A DNA stretch of 58,595 nt from Gammaproteobacteria bacterium (GTDB lineage: Bacteria > Pseudomonadota > Gammaproteobacteria > JAUIAT01): NCBI GenBank assembly GCA_030425295.1, contig JAUIAT010000013.1:1-58595 (forward strand), in the 5' to 3' direction. Shown here in pieces: positions 1-10,885 of the stretch (its first letter is position 1; each line of letters begins with the position of its first letter). The translations under genes were made by a program, and so were the position numbers. The notes beneath the pieces are model-generated. The model was given only the letters and a program-made list of their open reading frames with translations, did no database searches and was not told where the DNA came from.

Positions 1-55
1 TCCATTTTTGTATATAGTTTTTTTCTAATGTTTTATCTTCGGTATTTCTTCTCAT
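1..55 (-). CDS. Start of an unidentified gene running off the left edge
   Basis: Only the first 18 codons are inside the window. An ATG at 55-53 on the minus strand follows a strong ribosome binding site (GGAGG, four bases before the ATG) and the frame is open to the edge. The visible N-terminus begins MRRNTEDKTLEK and is hydrophilic, with no signal peptide. Seventy-one bases separate it from the stop of the peptidase-like gene upstream, so it may be the last gene of the serS-peptidase cluster. No function can be assigned from so little sequence. Confidence 0.55.
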   Translation of the reverse strand, partial: MRRNTEDKTLEKNYIQKW

Positions 56-126
56 TTTGCCTCCAGAATTGTATTAAATAATTTATACATTCTGTCAGCG
101 AATTAGTTAACATCTACAATTCCAGC

Positions 127-819
127 CTATGCAGTAATCACGCTTTTAAGAGCTTTCTCTCTCTGCTTCCAATCAGGTAAAAACTCTGTCATCAGTCGCT
201 TAAACCTAGCATTATGAGAAGCTTCTAACAAATGCGCTAACTCATGCACCACCACGTATTCAATACATTCAAGTGGATGCTTTGCCAATTCTAGGTTAAA
301 CCTGAGCTTTCCAGTTTGAGTGGAGCAACTTCCCCAGCGGGTTTTCATTTTACGAATTGTATACTCTGAGACTGAAACACAAATTTTCTTTTCCCACACA
401 GGAACTAAATCATCTAAAATACCTAATAATTCAACCCTATAAAACCAATCGAGAGCGGCCTGTATATCTTTAATATTAGCGCCACTTACCGTAGAGACAA
501 TTATTTCAGAATCAGTCAAAACAACCTTTGGATTTGAAATAACTTTTTCAAGCTTAAGAATATACTTCTGACCTAAAAAGTAGTGATTTTCACCATCTAT
601 ATACTCATTAGGCTTACGAGATATCTTCCTTTGCAAGCTCTTACGCTTTTTCTCTATCCAGCCAGCTTTCTTATTTACAAAATCCTGTATGGTTTCAATC
701 GGCATTGCAATAGGTGCTGAAATTTTAACATTTGCAGAATCACGACAAATGCTTAAATATAAGTTCTTTATCTTTTTACGAAAAACTTTGATTTCCATAC
801 CATTGATATAAATACTCAA
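127..819 (-). CDS. YgjP/DUF45-family putative zinc metallopeptidase
   Basis: A 230-residue protein of the YgjP-like (COG1451, DUF45) family, related to SprT/WLM metallopeptidases. The conserved C-terminal HELAH motif with a third histidine a few residues on (ASHNARF) is the expected zinc site. Just before it comes the family block around RKMKTRWGSCS. No signal peptide or membrane segment is seen, so it should be cytoplasmic. Members are widespread and their substrates are poorly known; some sit beside restriction genes, which is not the case here. The only upstream start in frame is TTG at 819, without an obvious ribosome binding site. An ATG at 798 is an alternative but would cut off the first strand of the family N-terminus. 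It begins 11 bases after the serS stop, so it is probably cotranscribed with serS. Confidence 0.8.
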   Translation of the reverse strand: MSIYINGMEIKVFRKKIKNLYLSICRDSANVKISAPIAMPIETIQDFVNKKAGWIEKKRKSLQRKISRKPNEYIDGENHYFLGQKYILKLEKVISNPKVVLTDSEIIVSTVSGANIKDIQAALDWFYRVELLGILDDLVPVWEKKICVSVSEYTIRKMKTRWGSCSTQTGKLRFNLELAKHPLECIEYVVVHELAHLLEASHNARFKRLMTEFLPDWKQREKALKSVITA

Positions 820-830
820 AGCAATATCAA

Positions 831-2105
831 CTATCTATTAATAATGTCTTTTTTCATATATGGCACCAATACCTCAGGGACTATAATTGAACCATCTTGC
901 TGCTGATAATTTTCCAGCACTGCAATTAGAGTACGCCCCGCAGCCAAGCCTGATCCATTTAATGTATGCACTAATTCAGGTTTTTTGGTTTCAGGATTAC
1001 GCCAACGAGCTTTCATGCGACGAGCTTGAAAGTCTTTAAAGTTACTACAAGAAGAAATCTCACGATATTTATTTTGGCCAGGCAACCAAACTTCTAAATC
1101 ATAGGTTTTACTAGATCCGAACCCTAAATCACCACCACATAGAACCGTAACGCGATACGGAAGTTTAAGCATTTGAAGAATTTTTTCAGCATGCCCAGTT
1201 AATTCCTCATGAGCTGATTCAGATTCATTGGGTCGAACTATCTGAACTAATTCAACTTTTTCAAACTGATGTTGACGAATCATACCTCGAGTATCTTTAC
1301 CGTAAGAACCTGCTTCACTTCTAAAACAAGGAGTATGAGCTACAAACTTCATAGGTAAATTTTCATCTTCTATTATTTCGTCACGAACAATATTCGTTAA
1401 AGGAACCTCAGCCGTTGGAATTAAGCTATATTTGTGTTCACAATCTATATTAAATTGATCATCTTTAAATTTAGGTAGCTGGCACGTACCAAACAAACTA
1501 GCTTCATTCACAATATATGGTACGTAAGTTTCTTCATATCCATGCTTTTCAGTTTGCACATCCAGCATAAACTGGATTATAGCGCGGTGTAATCTTGCAA
1601 AATCTTTATTTAAAATAACAAAGCGGCTACCAGTAATTTTAGATGCAGACTCAAAATCCATTTTTTGATGTAGCTCACCGATCTCAATATGATCACGCGG
1701 TTTGTATCCAAACTCAGGGATTTCACCCCATTTTCGAATTTCAACATTATCATCTTCATTGTTACCAAAAGGAACATCATCTGCTGGGATATTAGGGATG
1801 ACAGCATAAAAGTCATCTAATCTAGTCATGCATTCATGTAATTTTTCGCTATTAATTTTTAATTTATCGCCAATATCAGTTAGTTCTTGCTTTAAACCAT
1901 CAACTGATTCACCTTTAGATTTAAGTTGGCCAAATTCACGAGACTTTGCATTACGCTGGCTTTGTAGCTCTTGAGTCTCCGATTGCAAGGAATGACGATC
2001 CGCTTCAAGTTTTTTGAAGAGCTCGATATCAAGGTCGAAACCTTTCTTTTTTAGTTTCTCTGCGACATCATTTATATCATGTCTTAATAATTTCGGATCT
2101 AACAT
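831..2105 (-). CDS. serS: Seryl-tRNA synthetase
   Basis: 424 residues, the usual length of bacterial SerRS. The first 110 residues form the charged helical hairpin that grips the long variable arm of tRNA-Ser. The rest is the class II catalytic core: the TAEVPLTN segment and motif 2 ([15 protein letters not shown]) that binds ATP and serine, and motif 3 near the C-terminus ([16 protein letters not shown]). The enzyme charges tRNA-Ser with serine and also the tRNA that becomes selenocysteinyl-tRNA where present. The start is ATG. A short palindromic repeat separates it from rarA upstream, and the peptidase-like gene follows after 11 bases. The gene looks intact. Confidence 0.98.
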   Translation of the reverse strand: MLDPKLLRHDINDVAEKLKKKGFDLDIELFKKLEADRHSLQSETQELQSQRNAKSREFGQLKSKGESVDGLKQELTDIGDKLKINSEKLHECMTRLDDFYAVIPNIPADDVPFGNNEDDNVEIRKWGEIPEFGYKPRDHIEIGELHQKMDFESASKITGSRFVILNKDFARLHRAIIQFMLDVQTEKHGYEETYVPYIVNEASLFGTCQLPKFKDDQFNIDCEHKYSLIPTAEVPLTNIVRDEIIEDENLPMKFVAHTPCFRSEAGSYGKDTRGMIRQHQFEKVELVQIVRPNESESAHEELTGHAEKILQMLKLPYRVTVLCGGDLGFGSSKTYDLEVWLPGQNKYREISSCSNFKDFQARRMKARWRNPETKKPELVHTLNGSGLAAGRTLIAVLENYQQQDGSIIVPEVLVPYMKKDIINR

Positions 2106-2132
2106 TCAAAACCCCGTTTCATCATTTGTTTA

Positions 2133-2156
2133 TCATTCCAGTTGTCGATGGAATGA
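2133..2156. repeat. Short palindrome of the GTCATTCC family
   Basis: Perfect 8-base arms (TCATTCCA / TGGAATGA) around an 8-base loop, between rarA and serS. The arm matches the ends of the longer palindromic elements at 4111 and 54088, so this is probably a minimal or decayed copy. No T-run follows on the minus strand, so it is not an obvious terminator. Confidence 0.6.
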
Positions 2157-2158
2157 CG

Positions 2159-3466
2159 TTAAGACTTTTTATCAAGCTGACGCAAATACGACAACTTCTC
2201 TGCGATCTTAATTTCTAGCCCGCGCCCGACAGGCTTATAATAAGGACCTTCTGGCACCCCTTCTGGCAAATAAGCTTCGCCGGCGGCATAGGCGTTTTTC
2301 TCATCATGTGCATAGCGATAATTCTTGCCGTAATCCAACTCTTTCATGAGTTTCGTTGGTGCATTACGCAGATGCATAGGTACTTCATGAGAACCATGCT
2401 TATGTACAACTTTTTGCATCTCTTTAAACGCTAAATATACTGCATTACTTTTTGGTGCAACAGATAAATACAAAACTGCTTGCGCCAGGGCTAATTCTCC
2501 TTCAGGAGAGCCTAATCGTTCATAAGTTTGACAGGCATCTAGTGCTAATCTTAACGCTTTTGGGTCTGCATTGCCAATATCTTCATTTGCCATGCGGATT
2601 ATTCTTCGAGCTAGATACTTTGGATCACACCCACCATCTAGCATTCTAACTAGCCAATAAAGAGCGGCATCAGGGTTTGACCCACGAACCGACTTGTGAA
2701 GAGCTGATATCTGATCATAGAAAGCCTCCCCTTTTTTATCGAAACGTCTAACACCCTCACCTACAGCTTGCAAAATTATTTTAGCATCTATCTCTTGTTT
2801 GCTTTCAACTTCAGCAAGCTGAGAGGCAATTTCAAGATAATTAAGAAGCTGGCGAGCATCACCATCTGCTAATTCCAAAATCTGAGATCTGGCCTCATCT
2901 GAAATGGCCTGCTTTAATTCTCCCAATCCTCGTTCCTGATGAGTCAAGGCGGTAAATAAGATTTGTTCTAACTCATCTAAAGACAAACTCTTTAAAACAT
3001 AAACTCGAGCCCTAGATAATAAGGCATTATTTAGTTCAAAAGATGGATTCTCAGTAGTGGCGCCAATTAAAGTTAAAATACCCTCTTCTACTAAGGGAAG
3101 GAAAGCATCTTGTTGCGATTTATTAAAACGATGCACCTCATCAACAAATAAAACTGTACGTCTACCAACAGATTCTTGAGCTTCGCGCGCACGCTCAGCA
3201 ACAGCACGAATGTCTTTAACCCCTGCGGTCACGGCAGATAGAGTCTCAATTCTAGCATCAGCCTTATCAGCAATTAATTTTGCTAACGTTGTTTTACCAA
3301 CACCCGGAGGCCCCCAAAACACCATGGAGTGCAGACGACCCTTTTCCAAGGCCTGGCGTAAAGGCTTACCCTCGCCTAATAAATGAGATTGACCAAAATA
3401 TTCATCCAGTGATTGAGGTCTGAGTCGTGCAGCAAGAGGTTGGAATTTAAGATTTGGATTGCTCAT
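2159..3466 (-). CDS. rarA: Replication-associated recombination protein A (AAA+ ATPase)
   Basis: 435 residues from the ATG at 3466. A TTG four codons further up is possible, but the ATG gives the canonical N-terminus MSNPNLKFQPLAARLRP as in E. coli RarA. It is an AAA+ clamp-loader-like ATPase acting at stalled replication forks. Walker A is GPPGVGKTTLA, Walker B is LFVDEVHRF, and a conserved C-terminal tetramerisation region follows. Its start overlaps the end of lolA by 20 bases, which suggests translational coupling. The order ftsK-lolA-rarA-serS is common in gammaproteobacteria. Confidence 0.95.
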   Translation of the reverse strand: MSNPNLKFQPLAARLRPQSLDEYFGQSHLLGEGKPLRQALEKGRLHSMVFWGPPGVGKTTLAKLIADKADARIETLSAVTAGVKDIRAVAERAREAQESVGRRTVLFVDEVHRFNKSQQDAFLPLVEEGILTLIGATTENPSFELNNALLSRARVYVLKSLSLDELEQILFTALTHQERGLGELKQAISDEARSQILELADGDARQLLNYLEIASQLAEVESKQEIDAKIILQAVGEGVRRFDKKGEAFYDQISALHKSVRGSNPDAALYWLVRMLDGGCDPKYLARRIIRMANEDIGNADPKALRLALDACQTYERLGSPEGELALAQAVLYLSVAPKSNAVYLAFKEMQKVVHKHGSHEVPMHLRNAPTKLMKELDYGKNYRYAHDEKNAYAAGEAYLPEGVPEGPYYKPVGRGLEIKIAEKLSYLRQLDKKS

Positions 3467-4082
3467 CTCGATTATCAATTACATCAACATTTTTTGGAAA
3501 CTTTAAATTAAACAAATAATTGTCAAGCTTTGAATCTATTTTAATATTCGAGAATTCTATCATACTTTGCTGCCCAAATTGATCAGTTAATCGCATTTTA
3601 ACTAACTTCTCACCATTAAAATACATAGTAAGCCATTTCAACATAGCATCATCATTTTTGGGCGTTAATTTAAAGACTTCTATTTTATTCTCGATAAATG
3701 CATCAATTTTATAACGATTTATTAGCTGTTTGGCATGCCCTGTAAGAAGTGAAGCTGGGCTATCAATAGTTTGTTGCATTGATCGAATACTTACTTGATC
3801 AAGATCACGATCGTAAACCCATAGTGCTTTACCATTTGAAACCATAACTTGGTTGAATGGCCTTTGTATCTCCCAACGGAACTCACTCGGACGTTTTATA
3901 TACATTTTACCGATAGATTTCTGAGAATTACGGGCATTAACGCTTGCTAGAGTTTGTTTGAAATCAGCCTTTAGGGTATTGAAGCCTTGTAAGTGTTGCA
4001 AAAGTTTTTGTTGTGCAGGTGTATCAGCTATTGCTGAAATGGATATAAAAAAAAGAGTTATTATTAGCAGTAGTTTTTTCAA
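3447..4082 (-). CDS. lolA: Outer-membrane lipoprotein carrier protein LolA
   Basis: 211 residues. LolA is the periplasmic chaperone that takes lipoproteins from the LolCDE complex to LolB at the outer membrane. A clear signal peptide (KKLLLIITLFFISISAIA) ends near residue 19. The mature part carries the family signature around LLQHLQGFNTLKADFKQT and FRWEIQRPFNQVMVSNG. The start is TTG at 4082, eight bases or so after an AAGG; the signal peptide begins exactly there and no ATG would preserve it. The 3' end overlaps rarA. It lies 138 bases downstream of ftsK, with a palindromic repeat in the gap. Confidence 0.93.
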   Translation of the reverse strand: MKKLLLIITLFFISISAIADTPAQQKLLQHLQGFNTLKADFKQTLASVNARNSQKSIGKMYIKRPSEFRWEIQRPFNQVMVSNGKALWVYDRDLDQVSIRSMQQTIDSPASLLTGHAKQLINRYKIDAFIENKIEVFKLTPKNDDAMLKWLTMYFNGEKLVKMRLTDQFGQQSMIEFSNIKIDSKLDNYLFNLKFPKNVDVIDNRDEQSKS

Positions 4083-4110
4083 CGTTTTTTACCTTGTACT
4101 TTTTTATGAA

Positions 4111-4183
4111 CGTCATGCCAGAAAAAGCTGGAATCTATAATTGAGCATTTACTCGATGGACCCCATCCTGCGCTGAGATGACG
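4111..4183. repeat. Dispersed palindromic repeat (GTCATTCC family)
   Basis: Begins CGTCATGCCAG with AAAGCTGGAATCTA following and ends GAGATGACG, so the outer ends are inverted and the left part folds on itself. It closely matches the copy at 54088-54150. It fills the ftsK-lolA gap and may form a stem-loop in a readthrough transcript. Confidence 0.7.
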
Positions 4184-4220
4184 CTTAGAGTCTATTGGCA
4201 ATGAATTAGCATTCATTATG

Positions 4221-6569
4221 CTACTGAGGAGGAACCAAAATTTCTCTTGCACCATTGCTTCCCATTGGACCAACCAACCCTGCCGCTTCCATAGCATCAA
4301 CAATTCTTGCGGCACGATTATAACCAATTTTCAGTCTGCGTTGAATATTTGAAACAGAAGCCTTACGTGACTCTAGCACAATCTGCACCGCCTCATCGTA
4401 CAAAGGGTCCTGCTCTGGATCATCACTATCACTTCCTGTTCCAGGAGAATCAATACCAGGAATAGCGCTGATATTGGCATCTAAAATATCTTCAGAATAA
4501 TCAGGATCACCACGTTCCTTCCAATCAGCTACAACACGATGCACCTCATCATCAGAAACAAACGCACCATGCACACGAACAGGAACTCCACTACCGGGGG
4601 GCAAGTATAACATATCACCATTACCTAGAAGCTGCTCTGCACCTTGCTGATCTAAAATAGTCCGCGAATCAATACGGGAAGAAACTTGAAAGGCAATACG
4701 CGTTGGAATATTAGCTTTAATTAAACCTGTAATTACATCAACTGATGGCCTTTGGGTTGCTAAAATCAAATGAATACCTGCGGCACGAGCTTTTTGAGCA
4801 AGGCGGGCAATCAACTCTTCCACCTTTTTACCTACAACCATCATCATATCAGCGAACTCGTCTGCCAACACCATAATATTAGGTAAAGTATCTAAAGGCA
4901 CCGGCTCATCACCCATTTCAGTAAATGGATTATTTATTGGCTCACCTTTCTCGCGTGCTTGTTTAATTTTAGTGTTAAAGCCGGCAATATTTCTAACACC
5001 AAGGGCTGCCATCAATTGATAACGACGCTCCATTTCAACAACGCACCAACGCAAAGCATTAGCCGCATCCTTCATATCAGTTACAACAGGAGTTAAAAGG
5101 TGTGGAATGCCATCATAAACAGAAAGCTCTAGCATTTTAGGATCAATCAGAATTAAACGCATTTCTTCTGGAGAAGATTTATATAGTAGGCTCAATAAGA
5201 TGGCGTTCAAACTTACAGATTTACCAGAACCTGTAGTACCTGCAACTAGTAAGTGAGGCATTTTACAAAGATCAACAACAATTGGCGTACCTGCAATGTC
5301 TTTACCAAGAGCAAGAGCCAACGGTGTAGTAGCCTGACGATAAACATCCGTATCAATAATTTCTTTTAGACGAACCATCTCACGTTCACGATTTGGCAAC
5401 TCCAAACCAATTACTGATTTACCAGGAATTACTTCAACAATACGAACACTCACAACTGAAAGTGCGCGGGCCAAATCTTTTGCTAGATTGGTAATTCTAC
5501 TCACCTTGGTACCAGGTGCTAAATCCAACTCAAATCTAGTCACAACAGGACCTGGATAAACTGCCATGACTTTGGCAGAGATTGAAAAATCAGCCAGTCT
5601 TGCTTCAACTTCTGAAGACATATCTTCAAGCTGTTGCTTAGTGTAAGAGTTCATACTTGCCTTACACGGCTCATCTAGAAGATTAACCTCAGGCATACCA
5701 TCCTGACTAACTTTAACTTTTTTACTTCTTCCAAGAAGACCGCGCTTTTCTTTTTTCGGTTTTACTTTTACTGGTTCAACCTTTGGAGAAGATTTAGGCG
5801 GATCAAATGGGCGAGGAGTTGAAACTTTTGGCTTAGTTTCAGCAGTTGGGGTAAAAGCACTTATAGGCGCTCCTGCAACTGCAACTTTGGGTTCTCGTTT
5901 AAATTTAATTTTCTTCAAGCCAGCAATTAATGATAACCAGCTAATTTTTATACCTTTAATTACACTCACCCCAAGAAACTCAAAAACAGAGAACCAAGAA
6001 ACACCGCTAACCAAGGTTAGACCTGATAAACCTATTGCAGCAGCAAGAATAGTTGCCCCAGATTTATTTAACCATTCAACTAAAACTCCAGAAGTTATTT
6101 CACCTAAAACACCACCTGAAACAAAAGGCACTCCAGACTGAACTGGTACATATAGGGAGGCAAGAGCACAAGCCATAGAGAGTGACAACAATAAGCCTAC
6201 TAATCTAGCAACCCGCCAAGACCATTTTTTTGGCTTAACTTCTTCATCGTCAAAAATGTTTTCAGTACGCCATAACCTCCACCCCCAAACGCCAATCCCA
6301 AGCGGCAATAAAAAAGAAGCATAACCGAAACTATAAAGGAGAATGTCAGAAAGCCAAGCACCAACTAGCCCACCAATATTTTGAATTTTGGTGGCTGCAG
6401 AAAACCCAGTATAAGACAGAGAAGGATCGTAAGGATTATAACTAATGAGCGATAGCAAGAAAAATACCGCTAAAGCTTCTAGAAGAATAAAGCCACCTTC
6501 TTTTAATCTAGTTTTCAGAAAGGGATGATAATTTGTTTTTTTTGGCTTTTTAATGCGAGCTTGACTCAC
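4221..6569 (-). CDS. ftsK: DNA translocase FtsK
   Basis: 782 residues. FtsK anchors at the septum and pumps the chromosome towards the dif sites for dimer resolution. Residues about 25-200 carry the N-terminal membrane segments. Residues about 205-300 are a short Pro/Lys-rich linker, much shorter than in the 1329-residue E. coli protein and typical of the compact SpoIIIE-like form. The RecA-type motor has Walker A GTTGSGKS (444-451) and Walker [14 protein letters not shown]. The C-terminal gamma winged helix ([17 protein letters not shown]) recognises the polar KOPS signals. The start is GTG at 6569, eight bases after AAGGA. It is transcribed divergently from trxB with 121 bases between them. 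Confidence 0.97.
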   Translation of the reverse strand: MSQARIKKPKKTNYHPFLKTRLKEGGFILLEALAVFFLLSLISYNPYDPSLSYTGFSAATKIQNIGGLVGAWLSDILLYSFGYASFLLPLGIGVWGWRLWRTENIFDDEEVKPKKWSWRVARLVGLLLSLSMACALASLYVPVQSGVPFVSGGVLGEITSGVLVEWLNKSGATILAAAIGLSGLTLVSGVSWFSVFEFLGVSVIKGIKISWLSLIAGLKKIKFKREPKVAVAGAPISAFTPTAETKPKVSTPRPFDPPKSSPKVEPVKVKPKKEKRGLLGRSKKVKVSQDGMPEVNLLDEPCKASMNSYTKQQLEDMSSEVEARLADFSISAKVMAVYPGPVVTRFELDLAPGTKVSRITNLAKDLARALSVVSVRIVEVIPGKSVIGLELPNREREMVRLKEIIDTDVYRQATTPLALALGKDIAGTPIVVDLCKMPHLLVAGTTGSGKSVSLNAILLSLLYKSSPEEMRLILIDPKMLELSVYDGIPHLLTPVVTDMKDAANALRWCVVEMERRYQLMAALGVRNIAGFNTKIKQAREKGEPINNPFTEMGDEPVPLDTLPNIMVLADEFADMMMVVGKKVEELIARLAQKARAAGIHLILATQRPSVDVITGLIKANIPTRIAFQVSSRIDSRTILDQQGAEQLLGNGDMLYLPPGSGVPVRVHGAFVSDDEVHRVVADWKERGDPDYSEDILDANISAIPGIDSPGTGSDSDDPEQDPLYDEAVQIVLESRKASVSNIQRRLKIGYNRAARIVDAMEAAGLVGPMGSNGAREILVPPQ

Positions 6570-6675
6570 GTTTTCATTCCTTGATTAAAGCATACAATCT
6601 TGAGCCCATTATACTTGAATAAGATGACACTATAAATAGCCTATGCTAGAGTAGCCAAATAATTTTTATTTCTAA

Positions 6676-7677
<1,002 letters not shown>

Positions 7678-7691
7678 AAAATAAATACACC

Positions 7692-7865
7692 AGGGTCTGT
7701 TGACAATTCATGTTGCAGAGCGAAAATACTAAGAATTTAGTGGAAATTTGTTCTTTAATGCGGAGAGTAGTTTAGCTATTTAACAAATTAAAGGGCAAAT
7801 TTTCACAAATCATCTGGATTTGCAGCTGTAATTTGCAGCTGTAAGATGAATTTTCAACAGACCCT
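7692..7865. mobile_element. MITE-like element, family 1 (copy A)
   Basis: 174 bp bounded by inverted ends AGGGTCTGTTGACAATTCAT and, read from the other end, AGGGTCTGTTGAAAATTCAT. No reading frame of note inside. The interior contains the block GAGTAGTTTAGCTATTTAAC shared with other copies. No clear target-site duplication was seen. Related full copies are at 20555, 31610 and 50571. Confidence 0.8.
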
Positions 7866-7972
7866 ATTTACTCATATTACCCCGCAAAAAATGCAGGGAC
7901 ACTAAACATAAAGCATGTTTCCAGAAGAACCCAACAATTTCTCAGAAGATACTAGACAAATGAAGCTTTTTT

Positions 7973-8001
7973 TTGCAAAATACGCTATATTAATTTTATA
8001 C
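7973..8001 (+). promoter_or_regulatory. Possible sigma-70 promoter for accBC
   Basis: TTGCAA at 7973-7978 and TTATAC at 7996-8001 with a 17-base spacer, about 25 bases upstream of the accB start codon. The -10 match is only moderate. It is supported by position: the MITE upstream makes readthrough from trxB uncertain. Confidence 0.35.
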
Positions 8002-8025
8002 ATAACTTAAGAGGCGTTTAAACCT

Positions 8026-8508
8026 ATGGATATCCGCAAAGTAAAAAAGCTTATTGAGCTACTACAAGAATCTGATGTTGGTGAAATAGAAATTAAAGAA
8101 GGCGAAGAGTCTGTAAGAATTAGTAGATCCTCATCTTCAGCACATGCGGTTACTCAATATGTTGCCCCGCCAGCTGCGCAGCAAGCAATTCAAGCACCAG
8201 CAGCTTCCGCACCAATTAGCTCTCCCGCCTCATCTCAAGAACCTATAGAAGAAAAACCTGAAGAAAAAGGGCACACAGTAAGATCACCAATGGTAGGAAC
8301 TGCCTACATCGCCCCTACCCCAGGAGCCAAGCCATATGTTGAAGTAGGGCAACGAATCTCTGAGGGCGATACTTTATGCTTAGTAGAGGCGATGAAAATG
8401 TTCAACCCTATTGAAGCTGATCGCAGCGGCGTAGTTAGTGCAATGTTAATTGAAAACTCAAGCCCTGTTGAATACGATCAACCATTGTTTATCATTTCTG
8501 AGGACTAA
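8026..8508 (+). CDS. accB: Biotin carboxyl carrier protein of acetyl-CoA carboxylase
   Basis: 160 residues. It carries the biotin that shuttles CO2 from biotin carboxylase to the carboxyltransferase in the first committed step of fatty-acid synthesis. The N-terminal helix region is followed by a flexible Ala/Pro-rich linker (about residues 40-80) and a C-terminal biotinyl domain. The EAMKMF motif places the biotinylated lysine at K124. ATG start, with AGAGG about a dozen bases upstream. accC follows after five bases, its ribosome binding site overlapping the accB stop. Confidence 0.97.
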   Translation: MDIRKVKKLIELLQESDVGEIEIKEGEESVRISRSSSSAHAVTQYVAPPAAQQAIQAPAASAPISSPASSQEPIEEKPEEKGHTVRSPMVGTAYIAPTPGAKPYVEVGQRISEGDTLCLVEAMKMFNPIEADRSGVVSAMLIENSSPVEYDQPLFIISED

Positions 8509-8513
8509 ACTCC

Positions 8514-9860
8514 ATGTTAAAAAAAGTACTAATCGCTAATCGCGGCGAAATTGCTTTGCGCATTCTTCGCGCATGCCGTGAGCTTGGCATTAAAACTGTG
8601 GCAGTTTACTCATCTGCTGACAGTAACCTTATGCATGTACGCCTTGCCGACGAAGCTGTCTGCATAGGTGCGGCCAACGTTGCTCAAAGCTATCTCAATA
8701 TACCAGCTGTTATTAGTGCAGCCGAAATAACTCAGGCAGATGCAATTCACCCTGGTTATGGCTTCTTGGCAGAAAATGCAGAATTTGCCGAACAAGTTGA
8801 GAAAAGTGGATTTACATTCATCGGCCCATCCCCTGAAACTATTCGCATGATGGGCAATAAAGTAAGTGCTATACAATCTATGCAGAAAGCTGGAATACCT
8901 TGTATTCCTGGCTCAAATGGTGCTATCAACCACAATACTGATAAACAAAACTTAGAAATAGCTAAGAAAATTGGTTATCCAGTTATTATTAAAGCTGCTG
9001 GAGGCGGTGGTGGCCGTGGAATGCGTGTTGTACGCCAAGAAAGAGACCTTCTAGAGTTCATTGCTATGACTTGCACAGAGGCGCAATCAGCTTTTGGGGA
9101 CGATCGTGTATACATGGAGAAATTCCTTGAAAATCCTCGCCATATTGAAATTCAAGTACTCGGAGATGGTAAAGGAAAAGCAATTCACTTAGGTGAACGT
9201 GATTGCTCTACACAACGTCGACACCAAAAAGTAATTGAAGAAGCTCCTGCGCCAGGCATTACCGACAAACAACGCAAGAAAATTGGTCAGCTTTGTGTAA
9301 AAGCTTGTGAAAGAATTAAATATTCTGGCGCTGGTACTTTTGAATTCCTATATGAAAACGGTGAATTTTTCTTTATTGAAATGAATACACGTATTCAGGT
9401 TGAGCATGGTGTAACTGAAATGATTACTGGTATTGACCTTGTTCGCGAACAGCTAATGGTTGCAGGTGGCGCACCTCTTCGCTACAAGCAAGATCAGGTT
9501 AAATATACAGGTCATGCTCTAGAGTGCCGTATCAATGCAGAAGACCCAAAAACTCTTATGCCTAGCCCCGGAAAAATAGACCTATTCCATCCACCAGGAG
9601 GACCTGGAATTCGTTTAGACACTCACATCTATAGCAGCTACTCAGTCCCGCCTTATTATGACTCAATGATTGGTAAAATTATGGCTCATGGCGAAACAAG
9701 AGACTGCGCAATTGCTAGAATGAATCAAGCACTTGAAGAGACTATTATTGACGGTATTAATACCAATATAGTTCTGCATAAAGAAATTCTTGCTGATGAA
9801 AAATTCAAAAAAGGTGGAATCAATATCCACTTCCTAGAGAAGAAATTAGCAGGCGAATAG
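8514..9860 (+). CDS. accC: Biotin carboxylase subunit of acetyl-CoA carboxylase
   Basis: 448 residues, almost identical in length to E. coli AccC. It is an ATP-grasp enzyme that carboxylates the biotin on AccB using bicarbonate. The sequence begins [19 protein letters not shown]. The glycine-rich ATP lid ([12 protein letters not shown]) and the catalytic region [17 protein letters not shown] are intact. It is cotranscribed with accB; GAGGA lies just upstream of the ATG, overlapping the accB stop. About 125 bases separate it from prmA, with a strong hairpin in the gap. Confidence 0.98.
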   Translation: MLKKVLIANRGEIALRILRACRELGIKTVAVYSSADSNLMHVRLADEAVCIGAANVAQSYLNIPAVISAAEITQADAIHPGYGFLAENAEFAEQVEKSGFTFIGPSPETIRMMGNKVSAIQSMQKAGIPCIPGSNGAINHNTDKQNLEIAKKIGYPVIIKAAGGGGGRGMRVVRQERDLLEFIAMTCTEAQSAFGDDRVYMEKFLENPRHIEIQVLGDGKGKAIHLGERDCSTQRRHQKVIEEAPAPGITDKQRKKIGQLCVKACERIKYSGAGTFEFLYENGEFFFIEMNTRIQVEHGVTEMITGIDLVREQLMVAGGAPLRYKQDQVKYTGHALECRINAEDPKTLMPSPGKIDLFHPPGGPGIRLDTHIYSSYSVPPYYDSMIGKIMAHGETRDCAIARMNQALEETIIDGINTNIVLHKEILADEKFKKGGINIHFLEKKLAGE

Positions 9861-9933
9861 TAAATCACCTTATGCAGGCAAATATTTTTGCGATGAAATA
9901 AAAAGCGTGCATAAAGTGTGTCGTAATTATTAT

Positions 9934-9969
9934 TTTAGGGCCTATAAAACGTCACAGTTAGGCCCTAAA
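9934..9969. repeat. Perfect hairpin upstream of prmA
   Basis: Eleven-base perfect arms (TTTAGGGCCTA / TAGGCCCTAAA) around a 14-base loop, ending 16 bases before the prmA start codon. No T-run follows. The AGGGCCT arms resemble the outer ends of MITE family 1, so this may be a collapsed end-to-end remnant, or a control hairpin for prmA. Confidence 0.6.
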
Positions 9970-9985
9970 TATATTAGAGACAGCA

Positions 9986-10879
9986 ATGACCAACATTTGG
10001 ATTAAAGTAAAACTAAAATGCCAAAAAAAATGGGCGGAACCAATATCTGATCTTCTTTCAGACCTTGGGGCTTTATCAGTAACCTTTGAAAACGATGATT
10101 CTGCACCGATAATTGAGCCAAAAATTGGAAATACATCAATCTGGGAACAAAATAAAATATCTGCTTTTTTCACCCCAGATGCTGATTTCAAACATATTTT
10201 TAATTCATTAAAAGACTCCCTACCAAAAAATACTTTCTCAAATTGGGAGATAGAGGAAGTTGAAGAGCAAGACTGGCAAAGACTAGCCCTAGACTTATTT
10301 AAACCCATAGAGTGTGGGCACAACCTTTGGATATGTCCTAGCTGGCACACTCCGCCAAGGCCAGATTCCACAAACTTAATGATTGACCCAGGGTTAGCGT
10401 TTGGAACAGGATTACATCCCACTACCTTTATGTGCTTACAATGGATCGATCAACATGCTCCCCTGCAAAAGGTTAACACTGTAATTGATTTTGGTTGTGG
10501 CTCAGGGATTGTAGGGCTTAGCGCCTTATTATTGGGAGCACAAAATAATGTTGCTGTAGATATTGACCCACAGGCGATTGATGCAACTCTAAGCAATGCT
10601 AAACTCAACAACTTAAATTCCAAAGTAGCAACTTATTTACCTGAACAACTCCCAAGCGATGAAAAGTGTGACTTATTAATTGCTAATATTATTACTGAGA
10701 TTTTAGTTGAACTTAAAACTACACTTATCAACCACCTCAAGCCAGGTGCAACCCTTGTGCTTTCTGGAATTTTAAATACACAAGAAGATAGAATAAAAGA
10801 CACATTTGGCAAACATTGTGAATATGTCACCACTTGGCAGCGCGAAGAATGGTTATGCATGGAATTTAAAAAAGTCTAA
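9986..10879 (+). CDS. prmA: Ribosomal protein L11 methyltransferase
   Basis: 297 residues, typical for PrmA, which trimethylates ribosomal protein L11 using S-adenosylmethionine. The N-terminal substrate-recognition domain (about 1-90) precedes the methyltransferase fold. Diagnostic motifs are DPGLAFGTGLHPTT, the SAM-binding VIDFGCGSGIVGLSAL and the catalytic-loop LLIANII. ATG start. It follows accBC as in many gammaproteobacteria and converges on truB, with only six bases between the stops and no room for a separate terminator. Confidence 0.95.
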   Translation: MTNIWIKVKLKCQKKWAEPISDLLSDLGALSVTFENDDSAPIIEPKIGNTSIWEQNKISAFFTPDADFKHIFNSLKDSLPKNTFSNWEIEEVEEQDWQRLALDLFKPIECGHNLWICPSWHTPPRPDSTNLMIDPGLAFGTGLHPTTFMCLQWIDQHAPLQKVNTVIDFGCGSGIVGLSALLLGAQNNVAVDIDPQAIDATLSNAKLNNLNSKVATYLPEQLPSDEKCDLLIANIITEILVELKTTLINHLKPGATLVLSGILNTQEDRIKDTFGKHCEYVTTWQREEWLCMEFKKV

Positions 10880-10885
10880 GATCTG

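Noticed and set aside
4079..4327. Minus-strand frame of 82 codons overlapping the 3' end of ftsK
   Set aside because: It shares the DNA of the conserved ftsK gamma domain in another frame and runs through a repeat; nothing supports it as a gene.
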